This document shows, piece by piece, positions 1-6,028 of a stretch of DNA of 6,028 nt (positions are counted from its first letter, which is position 1; each line of letters opens with the position of its first letter). The translations under genes and the position numbers were made by a program. This stretch comes from CAYTLQ01 sp964438715 (lineage in GTDB: Bacteria > Bacteroidota > Ignavibacteria > Ignavibacteriales > Ignavibacteriaceae), in contig CAYTLQ010000057.1 of the NCBI GenBank assembly GCA_964438715.1, positions 1 through 6,028 of the forward strand, read 5' to 3'. A model generated the notes under the pieces. That model searched no databases. It saw only the letters and a program-made list of their open reading frames with translations, and was not told the DNA's origin.

Positions 1-192
1 TTTTTAACACATCCTGTCAGATAAATAGAGAATATCTGCAACATACTGCGCTGACTGTTCCTAGCATCCTGCAATGGTTTTATTATTTGTTGGATTAATT
101 GATAACAGCATATAGAATAATTTTTGATTCTAGGATTAAAATTACAATTATTTATTTCAAGAATGTGCTGCCCTTTAACTGCGAATAAAATA

Positions 193-240
193 TTATTTAG
201 AAGTTTTCTTAATAACTACTACCGTTTTATCATCGGACTA
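193..240 (-). other. In-frame continuation of the phosphatase gene behind a TAG stop
   Basis: Reading on in the phosphatase frame after TAG at 240-238 gives SDDKTVVVIKKTSK and then TAA at 195-193. SpoIIE-type phosphatases normally end with a motif of the form (P)QSDDxT followed by a hydrophobic strand, so this is the authentic C-terminus. The TAG stands where Gln (CAG) is common, and one C-to-T change on the coding strand would produce it. The match is seen directly. Whether it reflects a real nonsense mutation, readthrough or a consensus error cannot be told from the sequence alone. Confidence 0.85.
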
Positions 241-1428
241 CGCACCGTTTTTCGAGAATTTTACCACTGCCTCAATTAACCGTAGAGCAATCTCTTTAGC
301 ACTTTTATCGCGTACTTCATATAGAATAGATTCCAACCTGTCTTCACCGAAGACATCATATTGACTATTTGTTGATTCAATCATTCCATCAGAAAAAATC
401 AGCAGTATATCATCTAAACTAAAATTAATACTTTCGAGGGTATAAACAGCATTGGGCGAGGGTCCCAGAACCGGTCCTGTTGGTTGTAATAAGATTACTT
501 TATCTGCCCCTTTTTTCAGGAAATAAGGAGGATTATGACCGGCATTTGCATAAATACATAATCCTTTCGGATCATTTGAAAGTTCACAATAAAATAATGA
601 ACTGAATCTGTCATCCCCGAAAATTCTATGCACTAACTTATTCAATCGTTTCATTAGAGGAATTATTTTCAATTCAAAAGTAGATGCCATGCGTAACGCA
701 CCGGAGATATACAGCGCCTCTGCTGCTGCTCCTATACCCTTGCTAGCCGCATCACCAAGAGCAATACCAAGCCTGTCGTTATCATCCCCCAGCTCTACAT
801 AATCGAAAAAATCGCCCCCTACAGTTTCGGCAGGTACTGTTACTCCGTAAAGTTCATAATCATAGAACTTGTATTCGTGCTGTGGTAATATACTTCGTTG
901 CAGATCTCTGGCTTTATCCATTTCAGCACGCAATGAACGCTCCTGCGATGCAGTACGACGCTCTTTAATTTTGGATGTAATTACTGATGCAATGATGTTC
1001 ATCAGATACTTAAATTCCTGAGTCAACTGAGGACTATTAAACGCAATCAAATACTCATAATACCTTTTTTCTCCGATTTTCGTTTTATAACCTACACCCG
1101 ATGCTGAATACCGGAAAATCCCCTTCTTTCTTAATGCAGGATTTGTTTCATCACTATAGATCGTGCGCTCCTTGTCGAACTGCTCGAAGACAGGATAATC
1201 TTTCAGGAAAACCTTGAAATTTTTTCCGATTTTGTCAACATTGCCTGTCTGATAGAGCAATGTATAAGCATTGAGTTCAGGGCGCAACTTCCAGATTCTG
1301 CCCCCGATTATTTCAATCAGAGGTATTTCAACTAATTCATTAAGAACAGATATTAGCATATCCTCTTCTGTATCGAACTGTCTTGAAGTGATCTGTTCAA
1401 TCGTCCTGTGAAGTTTTTTGTATATCAT
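238..1428 (-). CDS. SpoIIE/PP2C-type serine/threonine phosphatase with N-terminal GAF-like sensor region, cut by an in-frame TAG
   Basis: The 396-residue product has an N-terminal region (about 20-155) that reads like a GAF-type sensor fold. A short helical, probably coiled-coil linker (about 152-180) follows, then a SpoIIE/RsbU-type PP2C phosphatase domain. Visible family motifs are LQRSILP (176-182), VGGDFFDY (203-210, metal-binding D206), GDAASKGIGAA (225-235, D226), AGHNPP (296-301) and SDGMIES (346-352, D347). Such enzymes remove phosphate from serine or threonine, often on anti-sigma-factor antagonists, with two Mn/Mg ions in the cytoplasm. The frame stops at TAG (240-238) just before the last conserved motif, DDxT, whose Asp is a metal ligand in this family. 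That motif is present in the same frame after the stop, so the expected protein is 411 residues (193-1428). As written, the enzyme would lack a catalytic ligand. The start ATG overlaps the TGA of the upstream DUF4032 gene (ATGA), and a modest GGA sits just ahead. No membrane segment is seen, so the protein should be cytoplasmic. The family is certain; the activity of this allele is not. Confidence 0.9.
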   Translation of the reverse strand: MIYKKLHRTIEQITSRQFDTEEDMLISVLNELVEIPLIEIIGGRIWKLRPELNAYTLLYQTGNVDKIGKNFKVFLKDYPVFEQFDKERTIYSDETNPALRKKGIFRYSASGVGYKTKIGEKRYYEYLIAFNSPQLTQEFKYLMNIIASVITSKIKERRTASQERSLRAEMDKARDLQRSILPQHEYKFYDYELYGVTVPAETVGGDFFDYVELGDDNDRLGIALGDAASKGIGAAAEALYISGALRMASTFELKIIPLMKRLNKLVHRIFGDDRFSSLFYCELSNDPKGLCIYANAGHNPPYFLKKGADKVILLQPTGPVLGPSPNAVYTLESINFSLDDILLIFSDGMIESTNSQYDVFGEDRLESILYEVRDKSAKEIALRLIEAVVKFSKNGA

Positions 1429-2627
1429 TGTATTCCATGAATAAATTTTCTTAATATTTTAGTAATCTTCCTCACGAAAGAAAGCAGGGGCGTTTTCAGC
1501 GCAAATTTTTGAATATAATCTTTTATTGCTGATTCTATTCCAACATCTTTTCCTTCTTTTTCACTTAGATAGTATTTGTGCGTCATTAATTCGATATAGA
1601 AAACAGCCGAAGTCTTAAATGGAAATATCTCATAAATCTTCATTTTTTTCATTTCTTCAATATACTTTGTATAAATATTGTTAAACCAATCAATAGCTGC
1701 CTTTTTGGTGGAAACCTCACCGCCGGCTTTCTCACTTAAGTACCATTTATGTTCAGATATTTGTTTTTCAATTACCTCCACTGCTACAATATCACGAAAA
1801 TTTTTAAATAATTTTTGTGAATCTAATCCGGTTTTTGTTTCGAACTGTTTCAGGCGAATGAGAAAATCGAAATGACGGTTATATAAATCAAGAAAGTATT
1901 GCTTCTCATCAATGTCAACTGTATCTGACTGCGTTAAGCCTCCAATTAATAAATCTTCCTGCATCCATTCCATCGATTCGAAGAAAAAATCAATCTCTGC
2001 TAATCGCAGATTTTCTGAAATCTCGGGAAGAAATTCAACTGTTTCAGCATCTGCTAATATTGCTTTTAGCTCAGTTCTGGTTCGTCCTGACTCGTCTTTA
2101 ATTTTGATAAATTTAATAAGTATATTTGCTAAGGATGAATCCCCCCAATAGATGCCAAGAAAATGAATTCCGGCAAAGAGTTCAGCAATAGCATTCCAGA
2201 TTATCTTTTTATTCTGTTCCTTAAATGGTAATGTAAAAAGGTAAGAATCCGGTAATGCCTTATCTTCGAGTACAGTAATAAGAAAAGTCAAATCATTCTT
2301 TTCGTAACTACGACCAATTTTTGTTTCCACTTCTAATGGCTCTCGTTCACACACTATAAATCCTACCGGTAGTAATGTATGAATACCGTTCTCAAGAAGT
2401 CTTTTATAATTTGAAAGCTCATTAGATGCGGCAGTGGTAGATGTCTGCTTTATTGCAAATGAATAACGACGACCTCTTACGAAGCGTACAGGGTGCCGAG
2501 AAAGTCCTTTTCGAAAATCAATAAAATTGACAAAGGAAGGGTCCCAAAGTTCCAGTTCAAGATGCCAAGGGAGAGAATTAAGTTCCTTGATAAAATGCTC
2601 CTGAATGTGAAAATGTATGTTTTCCAT
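1425..2627 (-). CDS. DUF4032-family protein with a protein-kinase-like N-terminal domain
   Basis: A 400-residue cytoplasmic protein with no signal peptide or membrane segment. The opening (PWHLELELW at 20-28, then GLSRHPVRFV at 41-50) resembles the DUF4032 family as I know it. The first 200 or so residues carry an atypical kinase-like pattern, close in style to WaaP/Kdo-type kinases: FAIK (K60, candidate nucleotide-binding Lys), NELSNY (E70, candidate helix-C Glu), a hinge-like TVLEDKALP (118-126), WGDSSLAN (D163 and N168, catalytic-loop-like) and ADAET (D193, in the place of the DFG Asp). A normal glycine-rich loop is not obvious. The C-terminal part holds two copies of an HKxYLSEK motif (293-300 and 350-357). 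The ATG is the only start available: the frame closes upstream at TAA (2648-2646), and no Shine-Dalgarno is visible. The gene overlaps the downstream phosphatase by four bases, which suggests translational coupling and a shared function. Kinase activity and substrate are inferred; no function is established here. Confidence 0.85.
   Translation of the reverse strand: MENIHFHIQEHFIKELNSLPWHLELELWDPSFVNFIDFRKGLSRHPVRFVRGRRYSFAIKQTSTTAASNELSNYKRLLENGIHTLLPVGFIVCEREPLEVETKIGRSYEKNDLTFLITVLEDKALPDSYLFTLPFKEQNKKIIWNAIAELFAGIHFLGIYWGDSSLANILIKFIKIKDESGRTRTELKAILADAETVEFLPEISENLRLAEIDFFFESMEWMQEDLLIGGLTQSDTVDIDEKQYFLDLYNRHFDFLIRLKQFETKTGLDSQKLFKNFRDIVAVEVIEKQISEHKWYLSEKAGGEVSTKKAAIDWFNNIYTKYIEEMKKMKIYEIFPFKTSAVFYIELMTHKYYLSEKEGKDVGIESAIKDYIQKFALKTPLLSFVRKITKILRKFIHGIQ
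1506..1580 (-). repeat. Second copy of the internal protein duplication in the DUF4032 protein
   Basis: Residues 350-374 begin HKYYLSEKEGKDVG and match the copy at 293-317. The spacing of 57 residues suggests a duplicated helical unit (a conserved HKxYLSEK turn followed by a helix). Its role is unknown. Confidence 0.7.
1677..1751 (-). repeat. First copy of an internal protein duplication in the DUF4032 protein
   Basis: Residues 293-317 of the DUF4032 protein begin HKWYLSEKAG and align without gaps to residues 350-374 (HKYYLSEKEG), with 11 of 25 positions identical: H, K, Y, L, S, E, K, G, V, A and D. The core codons are also similar at the DNA level. It is a repeated structural element of the C-terminal region, not a mobile repeat. 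Confidence 0.7.
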
Positions 2628-2630
2628 GAA

Positions 2631-2640
2631 CCGGATCCGG
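2631..2640. promoter_or_regulatory. 10-bp perfect GC-rich palindrome just ahead of the DUF4032 start
   Basis: CCGGATCCGG is a perfect 10-bp palindrome ending three bases before the ATG of the DUF4032 gene, in a leader that is otherwise almost all A/T. It takes the place where a ribosome binding site would be expected. It could be a small operator or simply chance; no second copy is seen in the window. Confidence 0.25.
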
Positions 2641-2647
2641 GAATATT

Positions 2648-2675
2648 AAAAAAAACGGGCAGTCGTTTACTGCCC
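2648..2675 (-). terminator. Intrinsic (Rho-independent) terminator after the M64 peptidase gene
   Basis: On the minus strand the RNA reads GGGCAGU-AAACG-ACUGCCC (2675-2657), a perfect 7-bp stem with a 5-base loop. One base (2656) separates it from a run of eight U (2655-2648). It lies 33 bases after the TAA of the M64 gene and closes the four-gene unit. It is not symmetric: the plus strand has no T-run after the stem, so it acts only leftward. Only 20 bases separate the U-tract from the DUF4032 ATG. Confidence 0.9.
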
Positions 2676-2708
2676 TGATAAATTATTCACTAATAACAAA
2701 TTAACGAG

Positions 2709-3980
2709 TTATTCCGTATAGAAATTAATCATGTCGGTAATCGCTTTTTTACATACCGGACAAAAATTATCAACGGTAATTGATTTCATTGTGCAGTCCA
2801 TCATAGGTCGGTAAATTCCTTTATTCACATAACCTCCTCCTTCGAATGCTCCAACCGCATTCTTGTATTCATCTGTATTGGGAGTTGGTATGGGAACATT
2901 TTTCCCCACCATATTTTTCCACTTCTCATCAAAGTTTACCAAAGTTGTAAGGTTTGGATCAGCAGGCTCAACATCATAAGCATAGAAATCCTGATATGCA
3001 GTTTCAGAATCAAAATACTCATCTGCTAGTGAGGCAAATCCGTGTCCGAACTCATGCACAAAAATATATTCTTCAAATGAATTATTATTGACACACAGAG
3101 AATAGTAATTGTAAATTGCGCCACCGCCATATTTGGGTGAGTTTACCAGAATATAAATCTGGTCGTATGGAGCATTTGCGGCAACATCACGAACTGATTT
3201 ATAGTCCTGTGTCATACAATATCTGTCAACATCAAAGGTAAAAAAGCCGGAGTTAAGAACTGTTCTTTTCCAGATACCACTTCCGGGGATATCAGTTCCG
3301 CTTTCAACCGATGGAGCTTCAACACCCCAAATATTAAATTTTTCTTTTTGTTCCTTGTACGGTGACGAGTTGAACAAGTATTGGGCAAATTTATTACAAT
3401 CACTCTTGAATAAATCCATTTCTTCTTTTGTATAACCATCAGGAATAATAACAATATCTACTTTGTTATGAGAGTCGCCATTATTTATTACTTTGAATGA
3501 ATTATAAACATGTCTGCGATCTTTTTTAATGAAATAATTTTTAGGATCAATTTCCCAGGTTACCTCTTCGTGGAGTTTTAATCGTTTGTCCCGTGAATAA
3601 AGAGTCAACAATACTTTGTCTTTAGGAAACGGCATAACAACAGATTCAGAGAAACTTTTCTTAATCTTTTTTGCTTCTTCAGTAGTCTGCCATTCACTAT
3701 ATAATGTGGAATAATTTCTGGCAAAAATTACTTTGCCAGTTTTGGCATCTTTAACCTCAGCCCTGTATTTACCGTAATTAAAATCTTCTATCAGATTTTT
3801 TTTCGGACCTCCCCAATTTGGTTCCTCTATCATTTCATCAAAAAAAACAGTTGTATTAGTTTTATCCCCTGCCCGCTGATAGTCAACCCTCAGGGTTTTG
3901 TCTAAAAAGTAGTCTTCAAATTTAATCTGCGATAAAGAAAGAGTAGAGAGTACAATTAAGAATAAAAGTGTTTTCATCAT
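2709..3980 (-). CDS. Secreted M64-family (IgA-peptidase-like) zinc metallopeptidase
   Basis: A 423-residue exported protein. It starts with a short signal peptide (MMKTLLFLIVLSTLSLS, cleavage likely before Q18, no lipobox Cys). A beta-rich region (about 19-150) follows that fits the M64 N-terminal domain, then the peptidase domain, which opens near KVDIVIIPDGYT (173-184). The zinc site is VHEFGHGFASLADEY (308-322): H309 and H313 bind zinc, E310 is the catalytic base, and the acidic pair D320/E321 is the likely source of the third ligand. The C-terminal MMDCTMKS (393-400) and FCPVCKKAI (406-414) are also typical of M64. The name IgA peptidase comes from one clostridial member; an environmental protein like this need not cut antibodies, and its substrate is unknown. 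The gene starts 22 bases after the channel gene and is followed by the terminator. Two adjacent ATGs (3980 and 3977) could serve as start, and neither has a clear Shine-Dalgarno. No outer-membrane anchor or T9SS sorting domain is seen. Confidence 0.9.
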   Translation of the reverse strand: MMKTLLFLIVLSTLSLSQIKFEDYFLDKTLRVDYQRAGDKTNTTVFFDEMIEEPNWGGPKKNLIEDFNYGKYRAEVKDAKTGKVIFARNYSTLYSEWQTTEEAKKIKKSFSESVVMPFPKDKVLLTLYSRDKRLKLHEEVTWEIDPKNYFIKKDRRHVYNSFKVINNGDSHNKVDIVIIPDGYTKEEMDLFKSDCNKFAQYLFNSSPYKEQKEKFNIWGVEAPSVESGTDIPGSGIWKRTVLNSGFFTFDVDRYCMTQDYKSVRDVAANAPYDQIYILVNSPKYGGGAIYNYYSLCVNNNSFEEYIFVHEFGHGFASLADEYFDSETAYQDFYAYDVEPADPNLTTLVNFDEKWKNMVGKNVPIPTPNTDEYKNAVGAFEGGGYVNKGIYRPMMDCTMKSITVDNFCPVCKKAITDMINFYTE

Positions 3981-4002
3981 GATTGTGGTGGCGTCTGAAT
4001 AA

Positions 4003-5142
4003 TTATGAATTAGTTTGTGAATTTGAGATATAAATGTCCCTGCGCGGGTATGGAATTTCTATGCCCTCGAGAGTAAAGCGCTTATAAATTACTTCCCGGA
4101 GAGTAATTTGAACATTAAAAGCATTTTTGTAATCAGGGGTATAAACTGCCATTCGTAAATCAAGTCCTGAATCGGCAAATCGAGTTATGTACACTTCAGG
4201 TTGAACATCTTTGGAAATTCTCTCATCAGAGTCAGCAATCTCTAATAGTAATGCCTTAACTCTGTCGAAATCGATTCCGTATTTTACTGTAATATCAACC
4301 AGCACACGGGTTAATGGATCAGGATAAGTAATATTTATAATTTTTGATTTAACAATCTCATTGTTTGGTATAACGATTATGTTTTTATCGAAATCGATAA
4401 TCTTGGTGCTTCGTATTCCAATACCTACAACATCGCCAAGAATATCTGTTCCAATTTTTACCCTGTCCCCGATTCGGAATGGTCTATCGGTCATTATGAT
4501 GAAACCCGAAATCATATTCGAAATAGTTTCCTGAGCTGCAAGGGCAATTGCCAATGAACCAACACCCAGGGATACCAAAAATGCACTTATGTCAATATTA
4601 AGTTTTGCGAGAATTACAACAAAAGCGGCAACAGAGAGGATGAGTCGCAATATTTTTTTAATAAGCGGGAAAAGGCTTCCACCAAGATCTTTGTTTTCAT
4701 CTGCTTTAATTTTTTCAGCATACCAGTCAAGAGCAGTAATAAAAAGTTTAATAACAACCAGCAGAATGACAATAACGAGGATGATGAATATCACCTTCTC
4801 GCCAATATCGGTGAGAGATTTCAGATAAGGATATTCCTGGATAAGGTGTTTTTTCGTCCGGAAATTTATAAGATTAAATCCGCCGCGAAATACCTGAAGA
4901 GAAACATAGGCTCCAAGAACAAGCAGTAATCTGAATCCGGAGACTTCCGCAATTTCTAACAATAAATCATCATACACCGTTTCCGATTTTTTAACGACAG
5001 GCTGGAAAATAATCCTGATGAGATAACTGATGAGCTTAGCAAATAAGACAATTACCAAAAAAACAAGCAGACTGATAGTTATCTGATAAAGCAGATCATC
5101 GCCTACAAGTGAACGACTGCATTGTAAGACCTTGTTAACCAT
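4003..5142 (-). CDS. MscS-family small-conductance mechanosensitive ion channel
   Basis: A 379-residue inner-membrane channel that opens under membrane tension to release solutes during hypo-osmotic shock. Hydrophobic helices lie near residues 20-46, 68-86, 114-138 and 158-182. The pore-lining helix follows at about 187-214, rich in Gly and Ala (GVGSLAIALAAQETISNMI, 193-211), the MscS hallmark. The cytoplasmic beta domain starts at PFRIGDRVKI (221-230) and includes VIPNNEIVKSKIINIT (257-272). The alpha/beta end closes at GIEIPYPRRDIYI (360-372). Extra N-terminal helices make it longer than E. coli MscS (about 286 residues), like the mid-sized paralogues. The ATG at 5142 lies inside pyrE in the -1 frame, 40 bases before the pyrE stop, so translation is probably coupled. 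No other in-frame start fits before the first membrane helix. Confidence 0.93.
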   Translation of the reverse strand: MVNKVLQCSRSLVGDDLLYQITISLLVFLVIVLFAKLISYLIRIIFQPVVKKSETVYDDLLLEIAEVSGFRLLLVLGAYVSLQVFRGGFNLINFRTKKHLIQEYPYLKSLTDIGEKVIFIILVIVILLVVIKLFITALDWYAEKIKADENKDLGGSLFPLIKKILRLILSVAAFVVILAKLNIDISAFLVSLGVGSLAIALAAQETISNMISGFIIMTDRPFRIGDRVKIGTDILGDVVGIGIRSTKIIDFDKNIIVIPNNEIVKSKIINITYPDPLTRVLVDITVKYGIDFDRVKALLLEIADSDERISKDVQPEVYITRFADSGLDLRMAVYTPDYKNAFNVQITLREVIYKRFTLEGIEIPYPRRDIYISNSQTNS

Positions 5143-5714
5143 GAGTTTTTTCTTGAGCCCGGCTTACAAAATGCAATTCCCTGCCGGCGAAGCTCACAAG
5201 ATTCCGGTTCAAATGAAACAGCATCCAGAACCATCGTAGCAACTTTTGGTACACCAAAATCTACCTTCCCGTTACTTCGGTCAACAATAAACCCCACACC
5301 AACAGGTAATGCACCAAAACTCCGGACAATTTCAATAACCTCAAAAACAGAGCCTCCGGTGGTGACAACATCCTCGCAAACAAGAACACGCTCACCGGCA
5401 CTTAAAGAAAAACCTCTTCGTAATTCCAGCATTTTGTTTTCACGCTCAGCGAATATGAATCGTTTATTTAATTGCCGTGCAACTTCCTGCCCTACAATAA
5501 TTCCCCCTAATGCCGGGGCAATTACGGTATCAATCTGAGTATGTTGAAATTTTTCGACAATTATTTCGCTTAGTTTTGTTGTTATATCAGGGTATTGTAA
5601 AACTTTTGCGCATTGAAAATATACATTACTATGTCTGCCTGAAGTCAATAAAAAATGTCCGCGAAGTAATGCTCCGGTTTTTTCAAAAATTTCTAATATT
5701 TCCTTTTCCTGCAT
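5103..5714 (-). CDS. pyrE: Orotate phosphoribosyltransferase
   Basis: A 203-residue cytoplasmic enzyme joining orotate to PRPP to give OMP, step five of de novo pyrimidine synthesis. Visible motifs are HFLLTSGRHSNVYFQCAKVL (20-39, orotate side), PALGGI (67-72), the flexible-loop region AERENKMLELRRGF (89-102), the PRPP-binding LVCEDVVTTGGS (111-122, acidic pair E114/D115), and KPGSRK (184-189), which normally stands close to the C-terminus. Fourteen further residues follow (190-203). They are encoded by DNA mostly shared with the start of the channel gene and are probably a by-product of that overlap. The start is 12 bases after the dehydratase stop, with GAGAAAA as a weak ribosome site. No feedback or attenuator element is visible upstream. 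Confidence 0.95.
   Translation of the reverse strand: MQEKEILEIFEKTGALLRGHFLLTSGRHSNVYFQCAKVLQYPDITTKLSEIIVEKFQHTQIDTVIAPALGGIIVGQEVARQLNKRFIFAERENKMLELRRGFSLSAGERVLVCEDVVTTGGSVFEVIEIVRSFGALPVGVGFIVDRSNGKVDFGVPKVATMVLDAVSFEPESCELRRQGIAFCKPGSRKNSWLTRSYNAVVHL
5145..5151 (-). other. A-AAA-AAC slippery heptamer at the pyrE/mscS junction
   Basis: In the pyrE frame the codons AGA-AAA-AAC (R188, K189, N190) contain A-AAA-AAC, a classic -1 frameshift heptamer in correct register. Slippage by -1 leads directly into the channel frame (next codons CTC-ATG-GTT), which is open. No convincing stimulatory hairpin follows, and the nearest purine-rich AGGGAA is too far upstream to be a good stimulator. The sequence is certain; use as a frameshift site is speculative. 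Confidence 0.3.
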
Positions 5715-5726
5715 AATTTTCTCAAT

Positions 5727-6023
5727 CTACATAAGGTCATCAGTTTTGAGTTCATCAATTTTTTTAATCAGGGAAAAATCCAGTTCAGTAACACCACCCT
5801 CACTGTGGGTAGAGACTGTAATCTGTAACTTATTCCAACCATGCAATAAAATATCAGGATGGTGATTCATTTCATCAGCAACGGGAGCAATTCTATTAAT
5901 CATTCCAACTGCTGACGCAAAATCCTTGAATACAAACTCTTTATTCAGCGATTCTTTCTCATATTTCCAGCCCGGTGAAAAAAGAAGTTGTTTGTTAATT
6001 TCCTCATTTGTAAGTAGTCTCAT
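5727..6023 (-). CDS. Pterin-4a-carbinolamine dehydratase (4a-hydroxytetrahydrobiopterin dehydratase)
   Basis: A complete 98-residue member of the PCD/DCoH family, which dehydrates 4a-hydroxytetrahydropterin so that the pterin cofactor of aromatic amino-acid hydroxylases can be recycled. The signature DEMNHHPD (50-57) supplies the paired active-site histidines H54 and H55. W63 and H73 (in VSTHSEGG) complete the family pattern, and LTNEEI and SPGWKY in the N-terminal part are also typical. Length and both ends match the family, so the ATG at 6023, five bases from the window edge, is the likely start; its promoter lies outside. No hydroxylase is in view, so it may serve another pterin process. 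It is probably the first visible gene of the unit with pyrE (12-base gap). It ends in TAG at normal family length, evidence that TAG is a true stop in this genome. Confidence 0.93.
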   Translation of the reverse strand: MRLLTNEEINKQLLFSPGWKYEKESLNKEFVFKDFASAVGMINRIAPVADEMNHHPDILLHGWNKLQITVSTHSEGGVTELDFSLIKKIDELKTDDLM

Positions 6024-6028
6024 TATAC

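Noticed and set aside
18..38. Inverted repeat CAGATA / TATCTG with a 9-base spacer, as an operator or hairpin.
   Set aside because: Only six base pairs, does not extend, no neighbouring promoter or gene start in view.
4..111. Short minus-strand reading frame (MLLSINP..., interrupted by TAG at 63-61, ending TAA at 6-4).
   Set aside because: Only 16 codons before the TAG, no ribosome site, no recognisable family, and stops crowd the frame just upstream. Most likely noncoding.
118..144. Inverted repeat TAATTTT / AAAATTA as a terminator for the phosphatase gene.
   Set aside because: The stem is all A/T with a 13-base loop and no U-tract of useful kind; expected by chance in AT-rich DNA.
1678..2678. 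Plus-strand open frames opposite the DUF4032 gene (also seen opposite mscS and pyrE).
   Set aside because: Low-complexity products without family features, lying antisense to clear genes; shadows of minus-strand coding.
2677..2708. A TTAATTTG element resembling the Bacteroidota -7 box TAnnTTTG, as a promoter for the DUF4032 unit.
   Set aside because: One mismatch at a key base, no -33 TTG at proper distance, and it lies upstream of the terminator, so its transcript would be cut.
193..6023. TAG recoded as an amino acid throughout this genome, suggested by the in-frame TAG in the phosphatase.
   Set aside because: The dehydratase ends in TAG exactly at normal family length, and pyrE also ends in TAG, past its usual terminus. 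None of the other five genes has an internal in-frame TAG. A local event fits better.

Overview
This is an AT-rich window in which all six supported genes lie on the minus strand, so they are transcribed from right to left. Weak or absent Shine-Dalgarno sequences, the M64 peptidase with its N-terminal beta-rich region, and the SpoIIE-type phosphatase architecture suggest a bacterium of the Bacteroidota/Ignavibacteria (Chlorobiota) side of the tree. This placement is inferred from family impressions, not from a marker gene.

Layout in the direction of transcription: (1) 6023-5727, pterin-4a-carbinolamine dehydratase; (2) 5714-5103, orotate phosphoribosyltransferase PyrE; (3) 5142-4003, an MscS-family mechanosensitive channel whose start lies inside the end of pyrE (40-base overlap); (4) 3980-2709, a secreted M64-family zinc peptidase. 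Gaps are 12 bases, a 40-base overlap and 22 bases, so these four look like one transcription unit. It is closed by a clear intrinsic terminator at 2675-2648 (7-bp perfect stem, 8-U tract).

A second unit follows at once: (5) 2627-1425, a DUF4032 protein with the residue pattern of a protein-kinase-like fold, and (6) 1428-238, a SpoIIE/PP2C-type serine/threonine phosphatase, joined by a 4-base ATGA stop/start overlap. A kinase-like protein translationally coupled to a phosphatase is the most suggestive functional unit here and may be a reversible phosphorylation switch. The phosphatase frame is cut by an in-frame TAG at 240-238. The 14 codons behind it, up to TAA at 195-193, spell the expected last family motif (SDDKT followed by a hydrophobic strand). 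The gene therefore looks like a recent nonsense allele, a readthrough gene or a sequence error.

The leftmost 192 bases hold no gene I can support, only AT-rich sequence with weak inverted repeats and no convincing terminator for the phosphatase gene. Genes 1-4 have no obvious common pathway: pterin recycling, pyrimidine synthesis, osmotic protection and an exported protease. They read as a housekeeping cluster, not a dedicated system.
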